Positions 7,314-15,520 of a stretch of 64,000 bases of DNA are shown here, piece by piece. The notes under the pieces are model-generated. The model was not told where the DNA came from. It was given only the letters and a program-made list of their open reading frames with translations, and made no database searches. Origin of the DNA: Streptomyces fildesensis (GTDB lineage Bacteria > Actinomycetota > Actinomycetes > Streptomycetales > Streptomycetaceae); NCBI RefSeq assembly GCF_016107395.1, contig NZ_JAAIKO010000027.1, positions 43,125 to 107,124 of the forward strand, read 5' to 3'. The position numbers were made by a program, and so were the translations under genes. Each line of letters starts with the position of its first letter. Positions within the stretch are counted from its first letter, which is position 1.

Positions 7314-8945
7314 TCAGCGGTCATCGTGCTGAGCACCAGGCCGTGCCGGAAGACTACTCGCTACAGGCTGAACATGACCTGCTGTTGCCGCGCATCGTTC
7401 GCCCCAATCACTGTCATTGACGGGGTATCCCATGGCACTTTCTGCCTCCGCGGAGGTGTCGTCCGGTGCCAGCGGGCCGAGAAGGAGCTCGCCGATACTG
7501 GATTCCTCGCGCCAGTCCAGTCCGAAGGCCTGCGCCGACGTTTCGATGTCTCCGCTGCCCAGCGGCAGGGGAGCGAGCCGCATCGCCGTGGCGACCAAGC
7601 ACATCGTCTGCTGGACCACGCCCACATGCTTGAGCGCGAGGGCGTACCACATACCGCTGTACTTCCATGACAACCTGCGGAAGCGGGCGGTGATGGTGAT
7701 CAGGACCTGTGGCGTCGTGGTCATACCCGCGGCGGCGCTCGCCTGTGCGAGCAGTTCGGCAGCGGAGTTCGACGGGTCGTCCAGCCGTACCAGACAGTGG
7801 CCGTAGGGGTCGTAGTAGTAATTGCCGGCCGCCAGTCCCACGCAGCGGCTGAGAGTGATGTAGCACTCCAGCTCATAGGCCGATCCGCCACTCGGATAAG
7901 GACGGCTACTGGCGGGATAGGAGGCGGGCTCCAGACCGATGCTGCTGTAGAGGGAACGGATGCGCGCTATCCGGTAGAGGAACTCACCCAGTTGCCGATC
8001 ACTGAGCGGCTCCTCCGCATAGGTGCGGGTGGACCGGCGGGTCTCCAGTACCGCGGTCAGCGGCGGGTCCGCCGCCAGCACCGTGTCGAGATCGGGCCGG
8101 TACAGCGGGATGCGTACGCCGTCGGGCGCGCTCTTGACCGCCGGTTCCGGGGACAGCTGTCCGAGATAGGGGAAAGTGGCCCCGAAGTCGCCGTCATGGC
8201 GGCCGAGCCGGGTGCGGGTGTGGAAGAGCAGTTCGTTCGGGGTCCAGGTGATGAGCGAGGGATCGTGGTCCTCGGCGAAGACCACCACCCCGTTCCCGTC
8301 CTGTTCGCCGAGCGTGACCATGCCGGCGGCGGCGAGGTAGGCGATGATGTCCGCCACCACGCCCTCCGCCACCGGCAGCGCGGCCGTTGCCGCTTTCAGA
8401 GTGGTCGCCTTGCCGAGCACCCCGATCACCCAGGCCGCCTCGGGCCGGCGGAACTGCGCCCGGTGCAGGGACAGCGCCGAGTCCAGGACCAGCAGCTCGT
8501 CCTTGGTCTGCAGTACGGCGAACCGGGAGAGTCTGATCGGCTGGTCGGGCGGCACCGCCCGGATGTCCAGCCGGGCGCCGCGGGCGATCGGGACCATGTC
8601 CAGGAGTTGCGGTTCGGTGTCGTCCAGGCCCAGCGAGCGGACGACGAGGTAGGAGACGCTGTCGAGGAGTGTGAGCAGGCGGGCCCGGTCGCTCGCGGTG
8701 ATCTCGCCGTGCGGCCGGGGGGTGGCGCGCAGGATGTTCTCCAGGTCCACCGGCCCGAAGCTCATCCTGCGCAGCGATTCGTAGACCAGCTCATCGGGAC
8801 CGGTCAGGAGCACGTCCCCCCACCGGCTGTGCAGCACCGCCCCGCCGGCGGAGGATGCCCGTTCCAGATGGACGTCCTCCCGTAGCGACCACAAGGAGAC
8901 CCTGCGCAGGTCGGTGCCTACGTCCGGGCGTGGTTCTGAATGCAC
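7314..8945 (-). CDS. SagB-type azoline dehydrogenase
   Basis: A 543-residue protein with an extra N-terminal domain of about 230 residues (winged-helix-like, cf. the FFPL/ocin-ThiF-associated regions) and a C-terminal FMN nitroreductase-like domain. The SagB signature is seen as ETRRSTRTYAEEPLS, PYPSGGSAYELE and SIGELLLG. SagB enzymes oxidise thiazolines/oxazolines in a modified peptide to thiazoles/oxazoles using FMN. The GTG start at 8945 has AGGAG 7 bases upstream. It is 38 bases downstream of the cyclodehydratase gene, so the two are co-transcribed and should act on the precursor peptide encoded at 11303-11548. Confidence 0.9.
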   Translation of the reverse strand: MHSEPRPDVGTDLRRVSLWSLREDVHLERASSAGGAVLHSRWGDVLLTGPDELVYESLRRMSFGPVDLENILRATPRPHGEITASDRARLLTLLDSVSYLVVRSLGLDDTEPQLLDMVPIARGARLDIRAVPPDQPIRLSRFAVLQTKDELLVLDSALSLHRAQFRRPEAAWVIGVLGKATTLKAATAALPVAEGVVADIIAYLAAAGMVTLGEQDGNGVVVFAEDHDPSLITWTPNELLFHTRTRLGRHDGDFGATFPYLGQLSPEPAVKSAPDGVRIPLYRPDLDTVLAADPPLTAVLETRRSTRTYAEEPLSDRQLGEFLYRIARIRSLYSSIGLEPASYPASSRPYPSGGSAYELECYITLSRCVGLAAGNYYYDPYGHCLVRLDDPSNSAAELLAQASAAAGMTTTPQVLITITARFRRLSWKYSGMWYALALKHVGVVQQTMCLVATAMRLAPLPLGSGDIETSAQAFGLDWREESSIGELLLGPLAPDDTSAEAESAMGYPVNDSDWGERCAATAGHVQPVASSLPARPGAQHDDR

Positions 8946-8983
8946 AGGAGGTCTCCTTCGGATGCGGTGTTGCGGACGCGATG

Positions 8984-11266
8984 TCAGAGGAAGAGAGGAA
9001 CCGGATTGAGGTTCTCGTACCCCAGCGGCGTCGTGCGACGGCCGAGCAGGACCGGAACGTCGAACAGGCGGCCCGGTGCGAAGCGGGCCCAGAAGTGGCG
9101 CAGCCCCGGCACGATGACCTTGACGACCGGCAGGCCGATGTCGGGCCGCGTCTGATCGAGGACGAGCAGTTCCATTCCCTTGGCCTCCACCAGACGCTGG
9201 ATTCCCATGACGTCGTCGAGCAGGTCCGGATGGGCGGTGTACGGGTAGTCGTCCGGGGTGGACATCGGAGCCAGCGGATCAGGCAGCAGATACGGTTGGT
9301 TGGCGACGGTGGCGGTACGGCACCAATCCAGGATGTCGTTGCCCGAACACTCGTAACCCCCGCCGTCCGGTCGGGCGTTCATGACAAAGGGCAGCATCTG
9401 GTCGAGCTCGGTGAGTGCCCGGCGCAGCGCGACACGCATGTCGAAGTGGGCGCCGAGCCCGATCACGATGTCCTCGTCCTCCTTGTCCGTACGCCGGGAC
9501 AGGGCCGCAACCGCGGGGATGCCGAAGTCGGCGGTCAGGTCCAGGGCCCACAGCTCGCGGTTCCGGCCCGCGTACAGGGAGCGCCGCTCGGCGATCCAGG
9601 GCTCCTCGAACGCGCTGAGACTGAGCCCCGGATGGCGGGTGCGGTTGTACCACCACAGGGCCGTCGAATCGCGCTCCACGAGTTCGAGGAAGCCCTGCAC
9701 GATGGCGTCCTCCAGGCTGCTTCCGGCCGCACACCCGTTGGAGTCGGCCGAGCAGAAGCCGCCGGAGGATTCGGGGGTGTTGTAGTACAGCATGCTGGTC
9801 GGCAGCAGCCGCTGCCGCTGCTCGGTGAGCGACCAGACCGGTGTCCAGTCCACGTCGGCGGTGACGTCGAACTCCTCGTTCACCTGTTGGAAGTCCCCGT
9901 GCGCAGCGTTCCAGCGGTCCCGGTCCGCGTACTGGCGCTCGTCGAAGAGCTGGCAGCGGTTCGGGTGGATGGCCGGCTCGCCGAGGTTCCGCAGCGAATC
10001 GCGTACGCGCAGTTCCTCGCCGGTGAACACACCGGAGAACCTCTCGAGCGCCTCGCACAGCGCCCCGACCTCGGCCTCCACCGAGGTCACACCTTTGCCG
10101 GCGCTCATACCGCGGAAGCCGTGCCGCAAGGAGCGCAGCCCCGGCGTCCCCAGCGCCATGTTGTGGCCCGCCCGGTACACCTGGAGTCCGGGTGGCGCGG
10201 CCGGGTCGGGGTCGAGCCGGCTCACCACCCCGGTCAGCGGGCTGACCTGCGTCCGGTAGCGGGCCAGGACGTTCTCGGGAGAGGCGGACCGGTCGCCGCT
10301 GCCGTTCGCGTACGCCTTGGAACGCGAACGCAACGGCAGCGGACGTCCGATCCGTTCGGTACTGAGAGAGGGATCCCCGCAGAAGGCGCACTGCGGGCGG
10401 CGCTGTACCGCGTGATGACGGGCCGTCATCGTGAAGTTGTCCAGGGTCAGTACGGACTGCTGCCCGTGGTAGCGGTGCCCGGCCATCCATTTCGCCGCTT
10501 CGAGAGCCACCATGTGCAGTCCCACCCCCTGGCTCGGGGGTATGGAGGCCTGCGGAATCAGCAGTGGACCGGAACGCCCCAACGTGCGCTGGACGTGATT
10601 CTCCACTTCCCGGTGACCGCGCAGTCGGTGGGCGAGGCAGTTCCAGCACGGGCCCTCACCCGGCTGGAACACGGGGCCGAGCCAGATGTCGGCCCCGTGC
10701 GGCTTCGCCAGCAGCCACGGCCGTCCGGCCGCGCGATGCGATGCGTCGACCGCGGCCAGTTCGCTGGCCAGGTAGTCGTCGCAGACCACGACGGACAGGT
10801 CGGCGCCCGGGATTCCGCAGCTGGACCCCGTCACCGCGGAGGTGGCGTGGACCGACACCCCGGTGGCCTGCAGCGCGGCCCTTACCGCGCTGCCGTCGAC
10901 CGCGCCGACCGTGAGAATGCGAACCGATCCGTCCGCCAGCCGGGCCGCGGTCTGCGCGCCGTCGAGCCCGGCCAGTTCCCAGAACGCGAGCCCCGTCCTG
11001 GCCGGGTTCTCCAACGTGCGTGCGGTACGCCGGAAGTCGACCAGTGCGGCATTGGCGAGTTGGGCCAGTACGTATCCGATTTGCTCCGGGGCGAGTTCCC
11101 GTCCGGCGTCCCGGATTATCTCGTTGATTCCCCGGCGGCCGTCCATGAGCGGAGCCATGAGCTCCAACTGCGGACAGTCGATCATCTTCACGTCCCGCTC
11201 GGAGAAGAGATATGTCCCCTCGCCCGGTATTACCTCAGCGCGCAGATGAGCCTTGAACTCCGTCAT
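8984..11266 (-). CDS. TOMM cyclodehydratase: RRE + E1-like + YcaO fusion
   Basis: A 760-residue fused C/D protein. Residues 1-90 look like a RiPP recognition element (winged helix with PLMDGRRGINEIIRD). Residues 100-340 are the E1/ThiF-like part with a structural zinc site from CWNC (about 207-210) and CAFC (about 293-296). Residues 370-760 are the YcaO domain with ATP-binding acidic motifs SVEAEVGALCEALERFSG and LEDAIVQGFLELVERDS and a proline-rich C-terminus (NPVPLFL) typical of azoline-forming YcaOs. It cyclodehydrates Cys/Ser/Thr to azolines. The ATG at 11266 has AGGGGG 8 bases upstream; a GTG 24 bases earlier is less likely. The gene begins 36 bases after the precursor gene. Confidence 0.92.
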   Translation of the reverse strand: MTEFKAHLRAEVIPGEGTYLFSERDVKMIDCPQLELMAPLMDGRRGINEIIRDAGRELAPEQIGYVLAQLANAALVDFRRTARTLENPARTGLAFWELAGLDGAQTAARLADGSVRILTVGAVDGSAVRAALQATGVSVHATSAVTGSSCGIPGADLSVVVCDDYLASELAAVDASHRAAGRPWLLAKPHGADIWLGPVFQPGEGPCWNCLAHRLRGHREVENHVQRTLGRSGPLLIPQASIPPSQGVGLHMVALEAAKWMAGHRYHGQQSVLTLDNFTMTARHHAVQRRPQCAFCGDPSLSTERIGRPLPLRSRSKAYANGSGDRSASPENVLARYRTQVSPLTGVVSRLDPDPAAPPGLQVYRAGHNMALGTPGLRSLRHGFRGMSAGKGVTSVEAEVGALCEALERFSGVFTGEELRVRDSLRNLGEPAIHPNRCQLFDERQYADRDRWNAAHGDFQQVNEEFDVTADVDWTPVWSLTEQRQRLLPTSMLYYNTPESSGGFCSADSNGCAAGSSLEDAIVQGFLELVERDSTALWWYNRTRHPGLSLSAFEEPWIAERRSLYAGRNRELWALDLTADFGIPAVAALSRRTDKEDEDIVIGLGAHFDMRVALRRALTELDQMLPFVMNARPDGGGYECSGNDILDWCRTATVANQPYLLPDPLAPMSTPDDYPYTAHPDLLDDVMGIQRLVEAKGMELLVLDQTRPDIGLPVVKVIVPGLRHFWARFAPGRLFDVPVLLGRRTTPLGYENLNPVPLFL

Positions 11267-11302
11267 AGCAGCATCCCCCTGTGCCGGCACGGTTTTAGTG
11301 GA

Positions 11303-11548
11303 TCATCCCTTGGCGCAGAAACAACTGACGGAGCCGCGTGCCTTCATCTCTCCCGTGAAGTCCTCGATCACCAGCGCCAGTTGCGGTGCCGGCGGGAGGG
11401 CGGGGGTGCTGACGTCGCCGGCGACGTGCAAGCCGAACTCGGCGAGTACCTGGGAGGGGTTCTGTGCGTACCGGAGGCTTAAGGCCGGCTCGATCCAACT
11501 GAGCGCCACCAGCTCCGCGAAGCGCCAGTCCTGCTCTATTGCGTCCAT
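11303..11548 (-). CDS. TOMM precursor peptide with nitrile-hydratase-like leader
   Basis: An 81-residue peptide that starts at an ATG with GGAG 7 bases upstream. Residues 1-65 resemble the nitrile-hydratase-alpha-like leader (NHLP) family: a helical start (FAELVALSWIEPALSLRY), the NPSQVLAEFGL turn and a late acidic LALVIEDF strand. The C-terminus is GSVSCFCAKG, rich in the cyclisable residues Ser and Cys, and it directly precedes the cyclodehydratase gene. This order and composition support a role as the modified substrate. Two Cys and two Ser could become up to four azoles. Codon 23 is TTA (11480-11482), so translation should depend on the bldA tRNA. No cleavage motif such as GG or a dedicated protease is obvious. 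Confidence 0.8.
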   Translation of the reverse strand: MDAIEQDWRFAELVALSWIEPALSLRYAQNPSQVLAEFGLHVAGDVSTPALPPAPQLALVIEDFTGEMKARGSVSCFCAKG

Positions 11549-11832
11549 TCTCGTTCTCCAGTTCTGTGACCTGTTCATGGCCGGTTGATGCGTTCCTGGC
11601 GGTACACCGAGGAGTGTGCGGCTGAAAATCGGGCAGCGAACAGTGGGTCGGTCATGGAACTCATGTGAAGATTTCATGATCTCGGAATCCCGCCCTCCCC
11701 TGAAACCCGTGAAGATCTCACTGTTCAGGTCAATGCCCTCGATGGGAACCTTTGCTCGTGCTCCTATGTGCGCAGCGATCGCCGGGTCGAGACGACACAA
11801 CGGCGGCGTGGAACGGGGAGAGGACGGCACCG
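11549..11832. promoter_or_regulatory. Divergent promoter region between TOMM operon and SARP 1
   Basis: This 284-base gap separates the divergent precursor and first SARP genes and must hold both promoters. It contains a repeated 12-mer (11665-11676 and 11709-11720). On the minus strand a TTGACC hexamer lies shortly upstream of these repeats and could be a -35 element for the TOMM operon. No SARP heptamer pair with 11-bp period was found. Confidence 0.4.
11665..11720 (+). repeat. Direct repeat GTGAAGATYTCA, candidate operator
   Basis: GTGAAGATTTCA at 11665-11676 and GTGAAGATCTCA at 11709-11720 are two near-identical 12-mers, 44 bases start to start (four helical turns). The first lies in a wider imperfect palindrome, TCATG...CATGA. 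Placement before the TOMM operon suggests an operator, possibly for the adjacent response regulator. Confidence 0.4.
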
Positions 11833-12642
11833 ATGGAGATCAACGTCTTGGGACCATTGACGGCGAGCGAAGCCGGCACTTCGATTGTGCCGAGCGCCGC
11901 CAAGCCGCGGCAGATCCTGGCCGTTCTCGCTCTGAACGCCAACCATGTCGTGACTGTCGCCAGGTTGATGGAGGAGCTGTGGGGTTCCGATCTGCCGCGC
12001 AGTGCTCCGACGACGCTGCAGACGTACATTCTGCAGCTCCGCCGGAAACTGAGCGCGGCGCTGGGGTCGGTCACCGGAGCGAAGGACGTGCTGGCCACCC
12101 GGCACAGCGGCTATCAGCTGAGCATGGACTCCGCGGCCATCGACGCCTGGCAGTTCGACCAGCTGACGGTGGCGGGATACGCGGCCTACGAGGCCGGGGA
12201 CGTCGCCCGGGCCTCCCGCCGGCTGAGCGATGCGCTGAACCTGTGGCGGGGGCCGGCGCTGGTCGACCTGCAGCACGGAACGCTGCTCGAGGTCGAGGTC
12301 ATGCGGCTGAGGGAAAGCCGCCTCGCGGCGCTGGAGCGCCGGCTCGACGCCGACCTGGCCATGCGCCGGCATCATGAGTTGCTCGGCGAACTGGCCGGTC
12401 TGACCGCGGAATTCCCGCTGCACGAGAACCTGCACGCACAATTCATGCTGGCGCTCTACCGGTGCGGCCGCCCTTCGCAGGCGCTCGAGGCATTTCGCCG
12501 GCTGCGGTCCGGTCTCGTGGACGAGCTGGGGCTCGAGCCTTCCGCCCGGGTGCAGCGCCTGCAACGGGCGATTCTCTCCGCGGACCCGGTACTCGACGGG
12601 GTTCACCCCGGCGCGGTGGTCGGAGTGGCGAGTATCGGCTGA
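11833..12642 (+). CDS. SARP-family transcriptional activator 1
   Basis: A 269-residue small SARP. Residues 1-95 are an OmpR-like winged helix (starts MEINVLGPLTA, with KPRQILAVLALNANHVVTV and a TTLQTYILQLRRKL recognition region). Residues 100-255 are the bacterial transcriptional activation domain with RLSDALNLWRGPALVDL. There is no NB-ARC domain. SARPs recruit RNA polymerase to promoters with heptamer repeats at 11-bp spacing, which are abundant in this window. The start at 11833 matches the N-terminus of the second SARP at 13522. It lies 108 bases before the thioesterase gene. Confidence 0.93.
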   Translation: MEINVLGPLTASEAGTSIVPSAAKPRQILAVLALNANHVVTVARLMEELWGSDLPRSAPTTLQTYILQLRRKLSAALGSVTGAKDVLATRHSGYQLSMDSAAIDAWQFDQLTVAGYAAYEAGDVARASRRLSDALNLWRGPALVDLQHGTLLEVEVMRLRESRLAALERRLDADLAMRRHHELLGELAGLTAEFPLHENLHAQFMLALYRCGRPSQALEAFRRLRSGLVDELGLEPSARVQRLQRAILSADPVLDGVHPGAVVGVASIG

Positions 12643-12750
12643 GGCCCGGCCGGCTGCTCCAGCCTGCGTCCAGTGACCTTCCAGGCGGCCTGTGGACGAT
12701 CGCGGCATCCGTCCGGATGCGGGCGGAACAAGTCCAGGAGGCGGTCGGCT

Positions 12751-13500
12751 GTGGGTGGATATCTGGCGGTGAGACCAAAAATGGCCGCCAGGCTTCGGCT
12801 TTTCTGCTTTCACCACGCGGGTGGCGGCGCAATGTCGTTCGCTCGATGGCAGAATCGTTTCGGCTCTGACATTTCCGTTATCCCGGTACGGCTCCCCGGA
12901 CGTGAGACGCGATTGCGTGAAGAGCGCGTCACCGATGGAGAACAGTTGTCGCGCGAACTGGAAGCCGAGCTGGGGCCCTTTCTCGACCGACCGTACGCCC
13001 TCTACGGGCACAGTCTCGGCGCCCTGGTCGCCTACTCCTTCGCCCTCCACCACCACAGGTCGGGAGGACGTCCGCCCGAGGTGCTGACGGTCGGAGCCTG
13101 CTCCGCACCGCACTTGGGGATGCCGGACCTGGAGGGTGCGGAAGGGTCCGACGAACGGGTGCTCTCGGTGATGAGGGCGTCCGGCGGCATCACCAGCCAG
13201 CTGCTGGACCGGCCGCAGTGGCTGCAACTCACGATGGCGATCATGCGGGACGATCTGCTGCTCGCCGCCGGCCTGCGGGCCGCGGCGGGAGACCCGCTCC
13301 CGTGCCCGGTGCTGGCCGTGTCCGGCCAGGACGACCTGCTGGTACCGCCGGGTGCGGTACATGCCTGGTCCCGCTACGCGCCCGAGGGTTTCCGGACGGG
13401 CTCGGTGCCCGGGGACCACTTGTTCGTAAGGGACGCCGACCTGGCCGATCTGCTGCGCGCCGAGCTCGAAGAGCGGCGTCCGCTGGAACCGGCCATCTGA
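12751..13500 (+). CDS. Type II thioesterase (GrsT/RifR-like)
   Basis: A 249-residue alpha/beta hydrolase. The early motif LFCFHHAGGGAMSFARW, the nucleophile elbow YGHSLGAL (catalytic Ser), a later Asp in SGQDDLLVPP and a His in PGDHLFVRD make the full type II thioesterase pattern. These enzymes remove wrong or stalled acyl groups from carrier proteins. The GTG start at 12751 has AGGAGG 9 bases upstream. It lies between the two SARP genes in the same direction. It may edit the ACP at 16227 or act with the acyl-AMP ligase. Confidence 0.9.
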   Translation: MGGYLAVRPKMAARLRLFCFHHAGGGAMSFARWQNRFGSDISVIPVRLPGRETRLREERVTDGEQLSRELEAELGPFLDRPYALYGHSLGALVAYSFALHHHRSGGRPPEVLTVGACSAPHLGMPDLEGAEGSDERVLSVMRASGGITSQLLDRPQWLQLTMAIMRDDLLLAAGLRAAAGDPLPCPVLAVSGQDDLLVPPGAVHAWSRYAPEGFRTGSVPGDHLFVRDADLADLLRAELEERRPLEPAI

Positions 13501-13521
13501 CCCTCGAGAGGAGCCGAGAAG

Positions 13522-14364
13522 ATGGACATTGGTGTGCTTGGCCCCTGCCGGGTGACGCAGGCGGGACAATCAGTCGTCCCGACTGCGATCAAGCCCCGCA
13601 AGGTGCTCGCCCTGCTCGCCCTGCAGCCGGACCGGGTGGTCTCGGTGAGTTCGCTGATCGAGGAGTTGTGGGGCGGCAATCCGCCGCGCAGCGTGCAGAC
13701 CACCCTGCAGACGTACATCCTGCAGATCCGGAACCTGATCACCAGGTCACTGGCCGGTGAGGACCAGCGCGATCTGCCTCTGGGAGCCAAGAGCGTCCTG
13801 GTCACCGAGGCGGGAGGCTACCTGCTAGACACCCAGGGCGGTGTGGTGGACTCCGTGGAGTACGAGCGGCTGGCGGGTGCCGGCCACCGGGCCCTGGAGT
13901 CCGGCGACCACTCCGGGGCAGCGCTGCTGTTCCAGCAGGCGCTCGCACTGTGGCGCGGCCCGGCGCTCGTGGACGTGCAGGTCGGCCCGTTGCTGGAGGC
14001 GGAGGTGACTCGGCTGGAGGAATCGCGGATGAGCATCCTCAGCCAGCGCATCGAGGCCGATCTGCAGCTCGGCCGGCACCACGAGATTCTGGGCGAACTG
14101 GCCGGGCTGGCTGCCCAGCACCCCACGCACGAGAGGTTGCAGGGCCAGCTGATGCTCGCCCTGTACCGGGCCGGCCGCCGGGGCGGCGCCCTTGAGGCCT
14201 ACCACCGCATGCGCGTGGTGCTCGGCAGGGAGCTGGGACTCGACCCGTCCGCGGCGTTGCAGGAACTGCAGCAGGCGATGCTCGCGTCGGACCCGGGACT
14301 CGAATGCGACCCGGTCGGTTCGCTGACCGGCGGGGGACCGCTGCGAGTGGTGCGCGCCGGCTGA
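13522..14364 (+). CDS. SARP-family transcriptional activator 2
   Basis: A 280-residue SARP closely related to the one at 11833: N-terminal winged helix (MDIGVLGPCRVTQAG, KPRKVLALLALQPDRVVSV, TTLQTYILQIRNL) and activation domain (LFQQALALWRGPALVDVQ). The pair probably arose by duplication, with the thioesterase gene between them. It starts 21 bases after the thioesterase stop with GAGGAG upstream, so it is likely co-transcribed. It is followed by a strong terminator hairpin. It is a good candidate direct activator of the polyketide promoters. Confidence 0.93.
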   Translation: MDIGVLGPCRVTQAGQSVVPTAIKPRKVLALLALQPDRVVSVSSLIEELWGGNPPRSVQTTLQTYILQIRNLITRSLAGEDQRDLPLGAKSVLVTEAGGYLLDTQGGVVDSVEYERLAGAGHRALESGDHSGAALLFQQALALWRGPALVDVQVGPLLEAEVTRLEESRMSILSQRIEADLQLGRHHEILGELAGLAAQHPTHERLQGQLMLALYRAGRRGGALEAYHRMRVVLGRELGLDPSAALQELQQAMLASDPGLECDPVGSLTGGGPLRVVRAG

Positions 14365-14368
14365 CCGG

Positions 14369-14423
14369 CACAGTGACAGGGCGGCGGCCCCGGTTCAACC
14401 GGGGCCGCCGCCCTGTCACTGTG
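14369..14423. terminator. 25-bp-stem bidirectional terminator
   Basis: Arms 14369-14393 and 14399-14423 are perfect complements with a 5-base loop. The hairpin separates the convergent SARP 2 gene and the minus-strand SchA/CurD-like gene and can serve both. Confidence 0.85.
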
Positions 14424-14444
14424 CCGGGCGGGCCGGCGCGTGGA

Positions 14445-14813
14445 TCAGGATTCGCGGGCCGAGATCTGGGTCAGGCAGGTGAGCAGGCTCCGGTTGAAGG
14501 TGGCGATGAAACCCTCCGGCGTACCGGTGTCGCGGGGCCGTGAGAGATACGGGGCGAGCTTGCGCTCCACCTCCTGGACGCCGGGCTGGGAGGCCATGAA
14601 GCGGGCCACGTCCTGGAGGTCGCCTTCGTACTCGATGACCCGGACCATCGTGGCGTCCCTGATGAAGACAGCGGTGGCGAGGATCCGGGTCGTCTCCGCG
14701 CCGTCGGCGCCCTCGACGACGGGGGAGCCCACCCGACGGAATCCGCCGAAGATCTCCCCGATCTCCTTCTCATAACCGGCCTTGATGTCGTAGGTGATGG
14801 CGGCGAACGGCAT
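14445..14813 (-). CDS. SchA/CurD-like polyketide cyclase/monooxygenase-fold protein (1)
   Basis: A 122-residue ferredoxin-like-fold protein, homologous by eye to the one at 16554 (shared MP..AI.Y..K.G.E.EI..IF..F.RV, then VRVIEYEGDL, then QPGV..VE..LAPYL). The SchA/CurD family occurs in spore-pigment and pentangular polyketide clusters and is thought to help ring cyclisation or oxidation. The start at 14813 has GGAGG 6 bases upstream; an upstream in-frame ATG gives an unrelated tail. It stands alone on the minus strand, downstream of the nitroreductase-like gene at 14987. Confidence 0.8.
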   Translation of the reverse strand: MPFAAITYDIKAGYEKEIGEIFGGFRRVGSPVVEGADGAETTRILATAVFIRDATMVRVIEYEGDLQDVARFMASQPGVQEVERKLAPYLSRPRDTGTPEGFIATFNRSLLTCLTQISARES

Positions 14814-14986
14814 GGGCGGCCTCCGAAGGCGGCAAGGGGGTCGGCGGACCTGCTCGGTCCCGCCGATGCGGGCCGGGAACGGCCCCGGCACCTATCGTCA
14901 CCCTCGCGCTCTCGCGGCACTGGAGCGCTGCTCGGCCCCCGCACGAGACGTTCGCGCGAGGGCCGGGCCGACTTGGGTGATCGTGG

Positions 14987-15520
14987 CTATGTGCCGGCTG
15001 CGTCCTGCGCCCCGGGATGCGAGGGGGCAGGAGGCCGGGGGGCGGACAGTCGTACGTCGATGAGACTGAGCCCGTACCGTTCGACCGCGTCCCGCAGATC
15101 CGCGGTGGTCGGCGGGCGGTCCGGGTGGATCGTGAGGTCGAGCCGGCGCTGCGCGGCGGGACCGTAGAGGCGGATCAGCCGGAGATAGCCGTTCGCGATC
15201 CGGACCGGGTCCGTCACCAGATCCAGGCGGGCGGGCCGGCGGTCCCCCTGCCAGGTGATCTCGGCATCCCCACCCCCCGCGAAGTTGTGCCGCCAGTTGC
15301 CCGAAGTGGCCAGCACCAGATCCTCGTCGAGGGTGTGCGCGCCCACCGGGATGGTGAACGCCCGCCCCGTGCGCCGGCCGGTGAAGTGCAGCAGCAGCAA
15401 CCGCTGCGCCATGGGTCCCGGAGCAGGCGCGGACAGCGCGGCGATCACGGCCGCGTTGTCAGGCAGGCCCTCGTCGCCAGGCCGTCCCAGTTCGATCAGG
15501 GGCCGCGCGGTGGGGCTCAT
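14987..15520 (-). CDS. Deazaflavin (F420)-dependent nitroreductase-like protein
   Basis: A 177-residue split-beta-barrel protein. LLLLHFTGRRTGRAFTIPVG and LATSGNWRHNF match the pattern of the DUF385/Ddn-like family, members of which bind F420 or FMN. The ATG at 15520 overlaps the upstream stop (ATGA), so it is coupled to the DUF1772 gene. A role in quinone/aromatic reduction in the polyketide pathway is plausible. The two F420/flavin-type luciferase-like enzymes at 23550 and 53967 fit an F420-using pathway. Confidence 0.65.
   Translation of the reverse strand: MSPTARPLIELGRPGDEGLPDNAAVIAALSAPAPGPMAQRLLLLHFTGRRTGRAFTIPVGAHTLDEDLVLATSGNWRHNFAGGGDAEITWQGDRRPARLDLVTDPVRIANGYLRLIRLYGPAAQRRLDLTIHPDRPPTTADLRDAVERYGLSLIDVRLSAPRPPAPSHPGAQDAAGT

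Noticed and set aside
11764..13569. 600-codon minus-strand frame opposite SARP 1 and the thioesterase
   Set aside because: Overlaps two clear genes, has low-complexity composition and no ribosome binding site or recognisable motif.
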